Positions 31,542 to 43,750 of a stretch of 64,000 nt of DNA are shown here, piece by piece. The stretch is taken from assembly GCA_018873225.1 (NCBI GenBank), contig JAEILZ010000001.1, positions 6,324,001 to 6,388,000 on the forward strand. The letters are read 5' to 3'. Source of the stretch: [Phialemoniopsis] sp. UDSM-2020 (lineage: Eukaryota > Ascomycota > Sordariomycetes > Thyridiales > Thyridiaceae). The number at the start of each line of letters is the position of its first letter. Position 1 is the first letter of the stretch. Below the pieces are notes generated by a model. The model was not told the origin of the DNA, ran no database searches, and saw only the letters and a program-made list of their open reading frames with translations. Position numbers and translations under genes: made by a program.

Positions 31542-31960
31542 AGTAGTTCAAGGACATCCATCCAACAGTCTGACACATGTAGCGAGAAAACACGTCACTG
31601 TGCCATAGACAGAGAACAGGGATTTTGAGTGGGATATAGATAAGACTGTTTGCTTTGCGACATCCCGTTGGTAGTCCGAGTAAGTGCTTGAGAGCACTCG
31701 CTATCTCTTCTTACACCTCTAAGACGAATTGTGATTAAACACACCGATGGACTTCAGCTTGTCATCCATAACTCTTCATGAGCAACGCCGATGACAATCT
31801 TTTGTGCATGACATATAAACCTCAACACCAGCAGTGACGTTTATCATCCATCTATGTCTTCTCCTTTTCAATGCTGTGTGCTTACGATTATGTCCACATA
31901 ACTCCTTTCTTGGCTCGAATCAGAATCTGAATTCTGCTTATGAAAATTTAGACCCTGCGA
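31542..31960. other. intergenic, convergent 3' ends
   Basis: Between two convergent Dal5-family permease genes. Nothing else recognised. Confidence 0.5.
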
Positions 31961-34058
31961 TCAATGTTCCTCAGTTTGTCTGATATCCCGATTAACAAGT
32001 CCGGTTGGATCCTTCCCGAATAATGCGTCTGGTGAAACTTCAGTATCAGAAATCAGCGGCGAACTCGGCGTCTCGGCTTTTCTGAACCAGTCAGTGAGAG
32101 GACTTTCAAGGTGCCAAACGCAATAATTACCGCTGACGTCTGTGCTGCCACTCGAGAAGCAATGCTCCAATAATCGACAGGCCTCCGAAGAGTATCAAGA
32201 TCTGATAACCATATTTGTAGTGAGGCGCATCATATGTTGGGAAAAGTCCCACTGCGCGCAGTGTCAATTACTCAATTGCGCATGGAAGCTAGGATGTTCG
32301 CGGGACTTACGAGGTAGCGACATGGAGAATGCATAAGTGAACAGGTTGCCAGTCGCGACAAGGAGTTGCCGTAGGTTGGGATCAGCACCATTCAGTTGAT
32401 GACCCCAGGCCTAACTTGACATTAGTTCCGAACCATTCTGCGTGAGTTTCTTGAGGGGGGAAACCTACAATAACGATCGGCTGGGCTGCACTGCTGATGT
32501 AAGAGAGATAAAATGCAAAAAGGAGTGCCCCTTTTGGTATGTACCAGGCCGAGAGGAGAGCATTTGCAAGAATTAGAAGCAGCTGGATAGCGATGAGCGC
32601 GTACAGTCGTTGTCCAGTCCTATCGGCGTAGATGCCAAATGCGAAGGCTGTCACCACGCTCACGACGTTGCCAGCAGTAGGCAGAACATTGGTCTGGACA
32701 ACGGAGTACTTGTTGGCCTTGAGCCAGAGGTTGAAGTAGTTGGATCCGAGTCCAGCATTAGCCACCATCCTGCGGGTATCAGATGTCAGTTTAAGACCAC
32801 TAAAAGTTGCTTGGAAGTGTTGCTTACGTGTATGGAAAGATGAACAACCACAGCCGCCAGTTAGTATACACGCTCTTGATGACAGCCCATGTCAGAGGCT
32901 TCGGCGCGCCTCGACCGATCTTCTCTATGCGTTCTATGCCGTATTGTTTGTCCTAGGAAGGAGTTAGGTTGCATGAAGTGAAATGGTCCTGGTCTTACTC
33001 ACGTCTTTGGTCCAGTAAAAAGCTTTTGTCGTATGCGGAAGGTCTGGGATGGCAAAAATTCCCCAAATTGCGATGGGAATGGATATCACTCCGTCGATGA
33101 TGAATAACCACTTCCACCCAGCAAGGCCATGCTTGCCATTCATACTCGTGTAGAGTCCAGCCTGCAGATATCCGCTGAACATGCTAGCGATGGCGCTTGT
33201 CTGCTCAAAGATGGCAACGCGTTTAGTGAGCTCACGTGGCCCGTACCAACCACCAAGAAGAGCGGCATATCCGGGGAAGGCGCACGCCTCAAGAAGACCG
33301 ACGAGGAAGCGTAGAGCGTACAGCTAAGTGTTTATCATTAGCATCTCGTTCGAGCATAGCCTTGGACTTGGGCGTTAACCTACTGTCTGGATGTTCTTCA
33401 CGCCCGCCATACCCATCACAACGATGGACCATGACACTTCGCAGAATGGAATCCAGTAGGATGGCCGAACATACTGAATCTGGATCATCTGCGAAGGGAT
33501 GGTCCCAACGATAATCCCCAAATTGAAGAAAGTCACAAGCCAGTTCCGTTCGTTTCCGTACAGGTTGAGCTAAATCGGCAGGTCAGTGCAAGCCAGCCGA
33601 GGATAGATATCTTGCGTGTTGAGTGGCTTACATCCTCTTGCATCCCGCTGACGAAGGCATTGCCTTCCACTCGATCAGTATCTCCTGTCCGTATGTCTGA
33701 CATTCGGAATGAAGCACATACTGTAGTTTTGTTGGTCCAGGTACTTCACAAAGTAGCCTAAACAGATATAAGAGCTTCAAGACTATCAATCAGTTTTCGA
33801 ATTGTAAGTATCTCATGATATAGGGGTGACAAACAAGAGGAAGCCATCTAGCTTTTGAACATATCGACGATGTCGCTTGTCTCCCTCAACCGAGTCCCAT
33901 ATGAGCGCAACGAGCCGCCTCCAAACGGGCGGTTTGACTCTGCTCTGAGTTGGAGCATTGTCGATATCACTCGTGGTGTCGCTGGTTGCCCCATGTACTT
34001 GAGGCACAGTGTTGTCGCTCTTGGATGGCTCGGCCATCGTGAGAATATTCGTTGACAC
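31961..34058 (-). CDS. MFS anion permease (Dal5/TNA1 family), second copy
   Basis: Ten exons: 33835-34058, 33722-33774, 33632-33663, 33384-33569, 33003-33323, 32828-32952, 32469-32769, 32311-32410, 32131-32251 and 31961-32081. Introns are 49-62 nt, all in frame, giving 527 residues. Motifs: YICLGYFVKYLDQQNYSNAF (TM1 and the DQ-N signature), ALRFLVGLLEACAFPGYAAL, GWKWLFIIDGVISIPIAI, NLWLKANKYSVVQTNVLPTA and PTYDAPHYKYGYQ near the end. An alternative in-frame ATG lies at 34037. The protein is clearly paralogous to, but not a recent duplicate of, the permease at 29556. It is divergent from the TauD-type dioxygenase gene at 34549. Probably a plasma-membrane importer of an organic anion. Confidence 0.88.
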
Positions 34059-34548
34059 AGTCCGGCTAGAAAATGCTACAAGAATGTATCTCGTAAAACC
34101 TACTCAGGGCGAGACGAGACAGGTTGCACTCCATTGAAATCATCCGCGGAACTTATATCGGCCTTTCGAGGGAGAGGGCCAAGCTTGGGTCATCGGAAAA
34201 GGCTAGCATAGTATTCGCCATTGCATACTACGATTTCGAAGGACTGCGCTATTGACGGTCGTCGCTGTGGCTTTCAGTCTAATACTGTATGCGACAAGTC
34301 ACTTGCAGGAACATCCTGCCATTTGCGCTGGATCTATCACCATCTTCTCGTCGTGGGGGGTTGGTTGGTCGCGTCATCCATCCTCATTATTCGCCATGCC
34401 CTATCAAAGAATTAGGGGGTTCGATACCGACGATCGCGAAACCACTGATAAAAGCATTGATGCCGACTGAGAATAGTCACACTGATGATTATGGGTATCA
34501 AATCATCCCCATTACGTGTCTTGTGCCTTGTAAGATTATCTCACCAAC
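34059..34548. promoter_or_regulatory. divergent promoter, dioxygenase/permease pair 2
   Basis: 490 bp between the divergent starts of the second Dal5-type permease and the TauD-type dioxygenase. No operator recognised. Confidence 0.5.
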
Positions 34549-36004
34549 ATGGCTACCCAAACCGTGACATCCTCGACTACCGCGCCGCCAGCTGAGAAGC
34601 TGCAGCTCCGCGCAGAGACATGCCTGAACTACGAGAAGGAAGAAGTATTACATATAATTCTCAATTGAATGCAGTCATTACTTTGCTGACAGTGACCCAA
34701 GTACAAATATGCGCATTACCTGCCTCATTACACCCCTGGAACGCAGCCTCCCCTTGAAGAGTTCGAGCACCACGATGCTGGTCTGCGTGCCGACCCAGAG
34801 AAGAAAGCACTCTTTGGAGCTCCGAACGCAGTCTTCAAAGAGATTACCCCAGCAATTGGCACCGAAGTGCACGGTCTCCAGTTGAGCTCCCTGAGCTCAG
34901 CGCAGAAGGATGAGCTCGCCCTCCTGGCCGCCGAGCGGGGCATCGTGGTCTTCCGTGACCAAGACTTTGCCGACATAGGGCCAGAGAAGCAGCGAGAATT
35001 CGGGCGGCATTTTGGCAGGCTCCATGTTCATCAGAATGGTGGCCAGCTGAAGGACTACCCGGAGCTGCTCCCTGTTTACCGTGACTTTGTGTAAGACCCG
35101 CGCCGCGTAAGCTCTTGTCCGGGCCTTAATACACTGCTAACTGACTCAAAGCGCTGGTGCGGTCGACAATGAGATCAAAAACAACATCAGCAGCATCAAA
35201 TGGCACAGCGACATGAGCTATGAGGTGTAAGTAGAGACCAATGTTGGGATCTCCCGGCGTGTGCGTGGCTAAAGAAAATGTAGCAACGGGATGGGCACCA
35301 CTATCTTCTTGCCACTGGACGTGCCCGAGTCGGGCGGTGATACTCTTTATCTGTCCACTACCGCTGCCTATAATGCGCTGTCACCTGGTTTCAAAGCCTT
35401 CCTTCAAGGCAAACATGCAACGCACTCGGGCTTCTCACAAGCCGCGATTAACGATCATAGAGATCGGTATATCCGTGAACCCATCGAGACGCTCCATCCT
35501 GTCGTGCGCACCCATCCAGTAAGATACACCCTGGCCCAATAATCAGTCGCATATCACTGACATGTCAAGGTCACAAAAACCAACTCGCTATACGTCAACC
35601 GGCTGTATACCCGAAAGATCCCGGAGCTGAAGGAAGAGGAGAGTGGTAGGTGAACCCGACAACTTCAGATGCTGCCAAGGCTTCTAACATGGCAATGACG
35701 CAGTCACCATCCTGAACTTCCTGTACAATCACATTGAGCATGGGCAGGACTGGCATGTCCGGATCCATTGGGAACCCGGTACCGTCGCAGTATATGACAA
35801 TCGCGTCACCCAACAGTATGTTTATGTGATTCAAGGATCGCTCTCCTCAAGACCTGTGTACTAACTCGAATGCGCAGTTCCGCTCTCAGAGATTTTGTCG
35901 TAAAAGAGGGCACAACTCGGCGACACATGTTGCGCATCACACCGCAAGCTGAACGACCAAACTTTGATCCATCTGCTGAGACAAGTCCCTCAGTGGCTAA
36001 GTAG
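34549..36004 (+). CDS. TauD/TfdA-family 2-oxoglutarate dioxygenase
   Basis: Seven exons, 34549-34644, 34702-35090, 35152-35226, 35284-35518, 35570-35645, 35704-35815 and 35878-36004, encode 369 residues. Family marks: YKYAHYLPHYTPGTQPPLEE, GTEVHGLQLSSLS, ERGIVVFRDQDF, then the iron-binding WHSDMSYE (His and Asp) and the distal His at VYDNRVTQH (about residue 328). TTRRHMLRITPQAERP provides the 2-oxoglutarate-binding Arg. Fungal members cleave sulfonates such as taurine (releasing sulfite), alkyl sulfates or aryloxyacids. With a Dal5-type permease divergently placed, import and cleavage of a sulfonate-like acid is plausible (inference). Confidence 0.9.
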
Positions 36005-36934
36005 AGAGTGGACAAAAGCCAGCATATATTGTCGCTTTACGGACATGCTCTCCGCCATGTTTCGGCAAGGCCATGTCTGAACGAGTAGTTTGAGCCCGTA
36101 GCTGATTGATGACACTTATGAGAAACGCAAAGTGCAGTCAAACGGCGCTGCGTTACATAGAACCTTCGAGAATCATCAATATCAACAGTCTCCCTCCTTG
36201 CACCTGAAGCTTAGGGTGGTCGAAATAATAGACTGGGTATTGTGTCACAGCATGTGCTTGTTTGCGCAGCTGCTCAGCGAGCATCGGCCTTGGCCAGGCC
36301 ACACCACATGACGCGGGAAAAACGCCACTCGGCTAGATTCATCCACTGAGATGTGGAGGCACGGCACGAAGCGTGCTTAATGCTTGTTTATTGCTTTTTC
36401 CAGATTCGTTCGGCTGCAAATGTTGGGTTGGCAAGGCTCGCTGCCTTGAAGTGCGCCTTGCCTGTGGCCTTGCTGATCCACACCTGCTTGGGAATCGCCC
36501 AACGCGCAATTGCGAGCCATGTACGTATTCATCCCTCGCAAGTGCGATGACGGCGTCAATGTTGCATTGGTAGATCTATTTCAATTGACGGTGTCCTCCC
36601 CAATCATGTTCGGAACCTTTCCTTTGTTCCCGGCCTCAGGTAACCCAGCCGGTGTCGCCACATTTTCCTTTTTATACTACTACTAGATACCGACTACCCA
36701 TACGTTACCGGCCAACCATCACCAGTGTATGACCTAGACGTTTTCTTCCTCAATCACACGTTACAAGAAGCTAACAGAAAGGTCGGCTCTGTCTGCACTT
36801 CAGCCGAAGTCATCAAAGTTGAGGAAAGAAACTGTGTAAGTGTCTCAAAACGAACACAATCTCGGTACGTACCAATACCAATATCGTAAGTAGTCCGCCT
36901 GAGAAGCACAAGAGCTGGAAAGGGCCAACGTCTC
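36005..36934. other. intergenic
   Basis: 3' of the TauD-type gene and upstream of the HET gene. No convincing feature seen. Confidence 0.5.
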
Positions 36935-39503
36935 ATGGATAGAACTTCCATCTACGAGCCCTTGTCGGACGCTCGTCAAATCAGATTACTCCGGCTGTCC
37001 CCAGGCCGCTCCTTTACAGATCCCCTGGACTGCCGTCTCCATGTGGAAATCCTCGACCAAGCCAAAGGCGATGAGATACCCCCTTACATTGCCCTTTCAT
37101 ACGTCTGGGGTGCGCAGAGGAAAGTGTCCGAGTCTGAGTCTCCGCAGCACATCAACTGTGAAGGAGTCGACCTTCCCATCACTTGGAATCTTGACCTCGC
37201 TCTCCGCAGTCTTCGAGAGAACCGACTGGCAGAGGACCACTACCTCTGGGTCGACACGATCTGTATCAACCAATCCGACGTACGCGAGAAGTCGCAACAA
37301 ATACCTCTGATATCCGACATTTACCGACAGGCGCAGTGCACGGTCATTTGGCTCGGTCCCGGAGAGACCGCCGCCGGTGCGCAGTCCCTGTTGAAGTGGA
37401 GGTACCCGCCGCTGCGAGCAGTCTGCGGCGGCAAGTCCTTTCATAGGAAAGAAACCTTCAGTTGGAAAGGCTTTGACTTTTCCGACAACCCATTGTTTAC
37501 AAGACTGTGGATCTTCCAAGAACTGCTGTTCTCGCGCCGTATCGTCGCCTTCCAGCGGTATACCGTCCTCGAGTGGGGCTCGCTGGGGGAGATACTCCAG
37601 ATGACCGCCATCAACCGGGCCCGTGATGGAGCTTCTCACAGCGATATCATGCGCGCTTCCACGTTCCACAACCTGACCAGCAACAAGAAACTCACGAACC
37701 TACTACTTGCTGCCGACTCTGGGTCGTTTATGGGACGGATCGAGGGCAACCGAAGTCTTGCTAAAGAACTCAGCCTCGAGCTCAAGAAGATCCTTGGATT
37801 TTCCCAGAGCCTCAGATGCTCAGACCCTCGAGATCGAATCTACATTCTCTTGGGTGTCCTGCGCCGCCTTGGAATCGACTTGAAACCAGATTACTCCCTG
37901 TCGATTACCGAGGTCTTCGCGCGGGCGTACAATGCAACTCTGCGCTTCAGCAGCCACTACCGTAGCGAGTTGCCCAGAGCACCGTCTGAACATGCATCTT
38001 GTGATGAGGTCAGTGATGATCAAGAGACACTAGATGAAGAGCGCGACTCTGTGAAAGCTAGAGTTGGCTGCTCAGATAGACCTGCACAATGCTCTCCAAA
38101 TACCAAAGGGAACGTAGTCCACTTTGCAGCTGACTACCGTACTACCATCAAGTCGATACTAGACAGCAAGAAGACAGAGCTCAACCGCAGAGCATGGAAG
38201 ATGCTTTGCAATGAATTGATGACCCTTGTTCACGGCAAGGGTCTATACACAACAGCCGGCGTTGGTGTGAACGGCTGTGGTACAAGCCTTAGCGGCTCGA
38301 CTCCGCTTTGTAGCGAGCTGGGGAACACCCAGCACGACTTGTCCAACGCTTCGAAGCCGTCCAAGAAGCGCACTATCAAAGGCGATGATAGCGACGACGA
38401 GGACAAAGACCACCACCCAAAGAAAAGTCGACCGAGCGACCCGCTGGACAATCACCGCCTGCTTGCTTGCCCATATTATCAACGCGACTCCATGGGACCG
38501 GGCATCAAGCAGGCCTGCCGCGGGCCGGGCTTCCGAGATGTGTCCAGACTAAAGTATGATGAGTACTCCCGCCTGCACATCGAGTCGCTTTACTGACTAG
38601 ACTGACATTCAGGGAACATCTCTACCGGTCGCACTACCAGCATCGATGCCAGCGATGCGGAGTGGTCTGTGCCAATGCCAATGCCTTGGACCAGCACCAC
38701 CAGCAGGTCATTCCGTGCGAACTACGCCTCTGGCAACAAGACCTTGACCCAGCTGAAGGATTCGGCCGTGAGAAGCGAGATGAGATCAAGCGCAGATGCA
38801 TCGGCTCGTGGGCGCAGATCTACCGCATCTTGTTCCCAAGCGACCCGGACATTGCTATGCCATCTCCGTGTAAGTTGCCCTGACCAAAACGGCTTCATAG
38901 GATACAAAAACTGACTTGTCCAATCCAGACTATGACTGCAACGTGACCTTCATTAGCGTGGTGGGCAGGCTCGAGCGTCACTACGAGCGCGAGACTACGC
39001 GACTGCTCGCCGAGAGACTGCAGCCTATCCTGAGCACTCTGTCTGAGCGGCTCGGCACCGCCATCTGGCAGGAGATTACTCAGGTGGTCAACATGGCCAG
39101 TAATGCTGCTATACAGTCATTCCAGCAAACCCTACCCAGCCCGGTGACCTCCGTCGACGCTGTTCAACTGGAACCGGAGCCAACACCGGTCAGCGGGCCA
39201 CGTCTTGGAAACATTGAAGCACCAGGTCCGGTCTTGGATGAAATGCATAGCTTTCAGGCAGAGATCGGATCAATGCTCGTCGAGTACGTGGAGGACGCGT
39301 CGATGGCCTCGGCCGCGATGGAATCGGGCTTGCCATGGCGCGATATGCTCGCTGGGCATGAAGGCATGGCTGCCACGGCCAACTTGTTTGATTGGGGAAC
39401 TATCCCACTGCCTGAGGAGCTGGGGACTGTGGGCTCGGACCACGACGATGCTTTTGTTGTTCTGGGCAGACCGCGTCCTGGCGACCCAGGCAGAGAATCG
39501 TAG
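36935..39503 (+). CDS. HET-domain protein with C-terminal C2H2-like zinc-finger region
   Basis: Three exons, 36935-38553, 38613-38869 and 38929-39503 (introns of 59 nt each), give 816 residues. The N-terminal half is a heterokaryon-incompatibility (HET) domain: PYIALSYVWG, YLWVDTICINQSDVREKSQQ, FTRLWIFQELLFSRRIVAF and CSDPRDRIYILLGVLRRLGI. A region of acidic and Lys-rich sequence (about residues 480-510, GDDSDDEDKDHHPKKSRP) resembles a nuclear-localisation signal. Then comes a Cys/His-rich block, ACPYYQRDS followed by RDVSRLKEHLYRSHYQHRCQ and RCGVVCANANALDQHH. This is the C2H2-like module often found alone in fungal proteins next to an EEQW/IYRILFP segment. HET proteins trigger cell death on non-self contact. 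The zinc-finger part could be sensor or DNA/protein binding. The splice after residue 539 joins the finger in frame. Confidence 0.85.
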
Positions 39504-40827
39504 ATGAGCTAGGAAGGAATCTTACTTGGAAGGGTTCTCGATACGGGGGAGTATCATACCGAGGTAAGCAAGCAGTACTAGCAACATTATCTTTCTAGCG
39601 ATAGTTCTTATTCAATCCGTCAGTTGGTTCTATAAAGGACATGAGGGCTCCGTGAAAGTAAGCCGCCTCCTCAATTTTCAAATCTGCACAGCATGCATTC
39701 AGCCTAGCTTGACCTGATTACCTGTCGACAACTTGCATGGTTTCAGTGACCAGTGATCGCTGCGCGATTTTGTTGTGGTTTGCAATAGCAATGACATTGA
39801 CTGCATGTGGTGCTAGATAAGCCCGGGCTTGGACAAGGGTAACTGATCCGGCAAGCCACATTCTTATCTTGCACCGGGTTACCCAATCCAAGCCTGTGAG
39901 CTGGCGATTGACAAATATGCCGAGGCCTTCCTTGCTGTCAACCTTGTCAAGCCGAATGATGGCGGAGTGTCTGGAGGCTTGAGAGGTGCCTGTAAGACCT
40001 TCCCACGTTGGGTTCACAGACTGGTGGTTCGTCCGTCACTGCATTTCTCGGGGGATCTGAGGCTAGTCCATCCATGTCCTTGGCTCTCCGGGAGTGCTCG
40101 ACTCTTGTCCAGGATAAGCTTTCCTCTAGCTGCTCTAGCCCCCTCCTGTCTTCCACTACCACATGCCAACTGCCGGCCAAGCTATATTTACACATGCCTC
40201 CCATGAAAACACCACTTCTTTCCGACGCTAAAGAACTACTGGTAGCCACCGTCACGAGAACCCATGCAGTTATGTCCTATGGTGCGTGAGAAAAAAAAAA
40301 GATCGCAGTCTGATCAAAACACAAAATCGATGCAGCTTACCAGCCCAGAAAACCGGGTAGTTTCAGTGTAACGGGACGGGATTCGTTTGAATCATGCATC
40401 CGCCGAGCTTATCTCGCAGGCCGCCCGGCAATGTGATTAGAGTTCAACCTACATACAGGGCTGTGTCTCTCATCCCACGCGCTCGGTGTGCTCCCCTCCA
40501 GTCCGCCTTAGCATTCCTGGCCTGCCGGGTCTAGACCCTGATCTGTAGGCTTTCCGATACTAAACGGTCGACTCGTCCCCAAAATAACATGGATCCCCAG
40601 GGTCGCCCCCCAATGGCGACGATGTCATGGACCAGCAGGAGCCCTCCGTTCACCAACGTGAGGCTTTTTCTGCCTTTTTCTGTAGATGTATAATGTGATT
40701 TGAACCTCCTGAAAGTTCCTCCTCCCCAAACTTTCCTCTTCCCATCCCATTGCAACCTTGTCCTTCTCTGTGAACCGACCCGCGTCTCGCGGCTTCGCGA
40801 CTCACCCACACACAGACAGACACGGCG
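39504..40827. other. long intergenic region
   Basis: Upstream of the potassium transporter gene. Minus-strand ORFs at 39718-40017 and 39947-40255 show no family resemblance and overlap each other. A poly-A run lies near 40290. Confidence 0.4.
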
Positions 40828-43567
40828 ATGGCAGCACCACAGCAACCCACCACCATCAAGATCGCCGAGGACCTGCAGCCTGTACGATCTCACACGACAG
40901 CGTACCAGCCCAGAGGCCGGACCGACACGGAGCTCCTGCCCGGCGTCGTCCACTCGCGCACACTCTCGCGCACGTCGACGAGGCGGCTCCAGCGATGGCC
41001 TTCCAACGATCCGCGGGCGCGGACGAACTCGATTGGCGGAGGTGACGGCGACGATGGGAACGAATGGCTCGGCGACGAGAGGAAGACGAAGCAAGTGTTT
41101 CGCGGCACGACGCTCCTTTGGTACGCAACACCATTGACTTACACGACCGAACTCTCGAGCTAACGCGCTATTGCAGGCTTGCCTACCAGTCTGTCGGTGT
41201 GATCTACGGCGATATTGGCACTAGGTATGTAACGTGGCGCCGTGATCTTCCCTCGCACTGACGCTGACCTGCATGGGCAGTCCTTTATACGTCTTCTCTT
41301 CGACATTCTCCGAAAACCCTACCTACGACGAAGTTGTACAGGTGCTCTCGGTCATTCTATGGTCTATCACACTGGTCGTGACGATCAAATACGTGTTCAT
41401 CATCCTCCGAGCCGACAATGAGGGGGAAGGAGGTACCTTTAGCTGCTATTCGCTGCTTACACGATTTGTTGGTGCCATCCCTGGGCAAATGATGGAGTAC
41501 ATGACTGACGGGAACAGGCAAACATCACCGACCGCGATCCAAAGGAACAAGGGCTGGTTCGGATCGAGCGCCACCGCACCGACGACCTTCGACCTGTGAA
41601 CCGGACAGTCCGCTCGACCATCGAGCAGAGCAAGTTCTTTCGCGGCCTGCTGAAGGCGATCGGCGTACTCGCGGTGTCCATGGTGATGGCCGACGGTGTG
41701 CTCACGCCCGCACAGTCTGTCCTCGGTGCCGTCCAAGGTCTGGAGGTAGTGAAGCCCGACATCTCCAGTCCCACCATCGTCGGGACGTCTTGCGGCATTC
41801 TCATCCTGCTCTTCTTCCTCCAACCGCTGGGGACGAGTAAGCTGGCCTCTGCTTTTGCGCCCATTGTCATTCTTTGGCTTGGCTTCAACGCCGGCTTTGG
41901 CATCTACAACCTCGTCAAGTGCGATTATACCGTACTCAAAGCATTCAACCCATATTGGGCATTCCAGTTCTTCATCACGCACAAGACCGAGGCATGGAGG
42001 AAGCTCGGTGGAGTCCTGCTCGCGTTCACTGGCGTCGAGGCACTTTTTGCAGACTTGGGTGCCTTTAGTCTTAGGGCTATTCAGCTGAGTTGGATGTGCT
42101 ACACCTACCCGTGTCTTCTCTTGGCATACCTCGGGCAAGCAGCGTTCATCAGCGTACACCCGGAGGCCTACAGCAACCCCTTTTATAACTCGGTTCCGCC
42201 AGGGATGCTTTACCCGAGTCTCATTGTGGCCATCTTGGCAGCCATTGTAGCATCGCAAGCCATCATCACAGCAACCTTTCAGGTATGTGACAACTTGGAT
42301 CTGCTTATGCCTACTTGCATGTGTGCTAACATCCGTACAGCTCATCAGCCAGATCATGAAACTCTCATACTGCCCGCAGGTCAAGGTAGTCCACACCTCC
42401 AAGACCTTCCACGGCCAGCTCTACGTCCCCTTCCTCAACTGGATCCTCATGCTGGGCACGATCCTCGTCACCGCCGTCTACAGCAACACGACCCGCCTCG
42501 GCAACGCCTACGGCGTCTGCGTCATGTTCGTCACCTTCTTCGACACGTGCATGACCACCCTCGTCGCGCTGATCGTCTGGCGCCTCTCGCCCTTCATCGT
42601 CTTCCTCCCCTGGCTCTTCTTCGCCTGCATCGACGGCCTCTACCTCTCCTCGGCGCTGACAAAGGTGCCCGACGGCGCGTGGTTCACGCTGACCATCTCG
42701 GGCGTGCTGGCCTGCCTCTTCCTCCTCTGGCGCTTCGGCAAGGAGAACCAGTGGCGCGCCGAGGCCGAGGACCGCTTCCGGCCCAGCAGCCTCGTCACCA
42801 AGGACATCCCCACCGCCGAACAAGACGGCGCCGAGCCGGCGGTCGACGACGAGGCCAAGCTCCGCCTGACGTCCAAGTGGGGCGGCGACCCGCTCGCCCG
42901 CCTGCGCGGCATGGGCATCTTCTTCGACAAGACGGGCGTCATGACGCCCATGGTATTTACGCAGTTTGTGTGGAAGTTCGTCGCCGTGCCCGACGTCATC
43001 GTCTTCTTCCACCTGCACCCCGTGGAGACGCCCACGGTCGCCGAGGCGGAGCGCTACGCCGTCGTGCGCTTCCGCGAGATCCCCGGGTGTTACCGGCTCG
43101 TCGTGAAGCACGGGTTCATGGACGAGGTCATCACGCCGGACCTGGCGGCGCTGATCTATGCGCAGGTGCGCGAGTCGATTGTTAAGCTTGCGTATGTTGG
43201 GAATGACAGGGGACAAGCAGGCCCGGAGGAGTCACCGAGTAATGGAGAGAATGCCGGCAAGACTGAGACGGAGGGAACGGAGCAGCAGCAGCGAGAGGGC
43301 GTGCAGGCCAGCGACAAGGCCATTCCGGTGGAGCTGCGCGACGTCAAGATCGCGGCGGAGCTAGCGAGGCTGGACCGGGCGTACTCGGCCAAGGTGATGT
43401 ACATTGTGGGCAAGGAGCAGATGCACATCAGGCAGGCTTCATCACTGTGGCGCAAAGTCACCCTCGGAGCCTTTCTATGGATCAGGGACAACACGCGGAC
43501 AAAGGTGGCAAACCTGCGCCTGGCAATGGACAGAGTGGTGGAGGTGGGGTTTGTCAAGGACGTATGA
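40828..43567 (+). CDS. HAK/KUP-type potassium transporter
   Basis: Five exons, 40828-41120, 41177-41224, 41281-41467, 41518-42282 and 42341-43567, give 839 residues, the normal length. This is a high-affinity K+:H+ symporter of the plasma membrane. A hydrophilic N-terminus of about 95 residues precedes [20 protein letters not shown], the family signature rebuilt over two splice sites. [39 protein letters not shown] and [15 protein letters not shown] follow, then a long cytosolic C-terminal domain ([27 protein letters not shown]). The last exon is very rich in G/C-ending codons and produces long antisense open frames, which I regard as artefacts. Confidence 0.94.
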
Positions 43568-43750
43568 TTACTTTTGGTCTTGCTCCTGACATCTGACATG
43601 AAGGAGCGATCTACTTGACTATGAGCTAGCTCGATGTGATCGAGCTTGAGTGATTTCGCTGAAGCGTTTTTGTATATAGACAGATATTCTTTCGACCATT
43701 CCACATTCGCTTAGCAAACTTGGTACGAGATTATCCTGCAGCTCGGTGAA

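Noticed and set aside
32110..32130. Stop of the second Dal5-type permease at 32127-32129
   Set aside because: A GTAATT..TTCAG intron (32082-32130) with a CTGAC branch site removes this stop and joins in frame to a 39-residue hydrophilic tail, so the longer model was preferred.
34425..34450. tRNA T-arm-like GGTTCGATACC
   Set aside because: No matching stem, no acceptor or anticodon arms nearby.
39718..40255. Two overlapping minus-strand ORFs of about 100 codons
   Set aside because: No recognisable family, no splice-supported extension, overlap in different frames.
41446..42402. 318-codon minus-strand ORF
   Set aside because: Antisense to conserved exons of the HAK potassium transporter; caused by codon bias, no family features.
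42365..43216. 283-codon minus-strand ORF rich in Asp/Glu/Arg
   Set aside because: Antisense shadow of the GC-rich last HAK exon.
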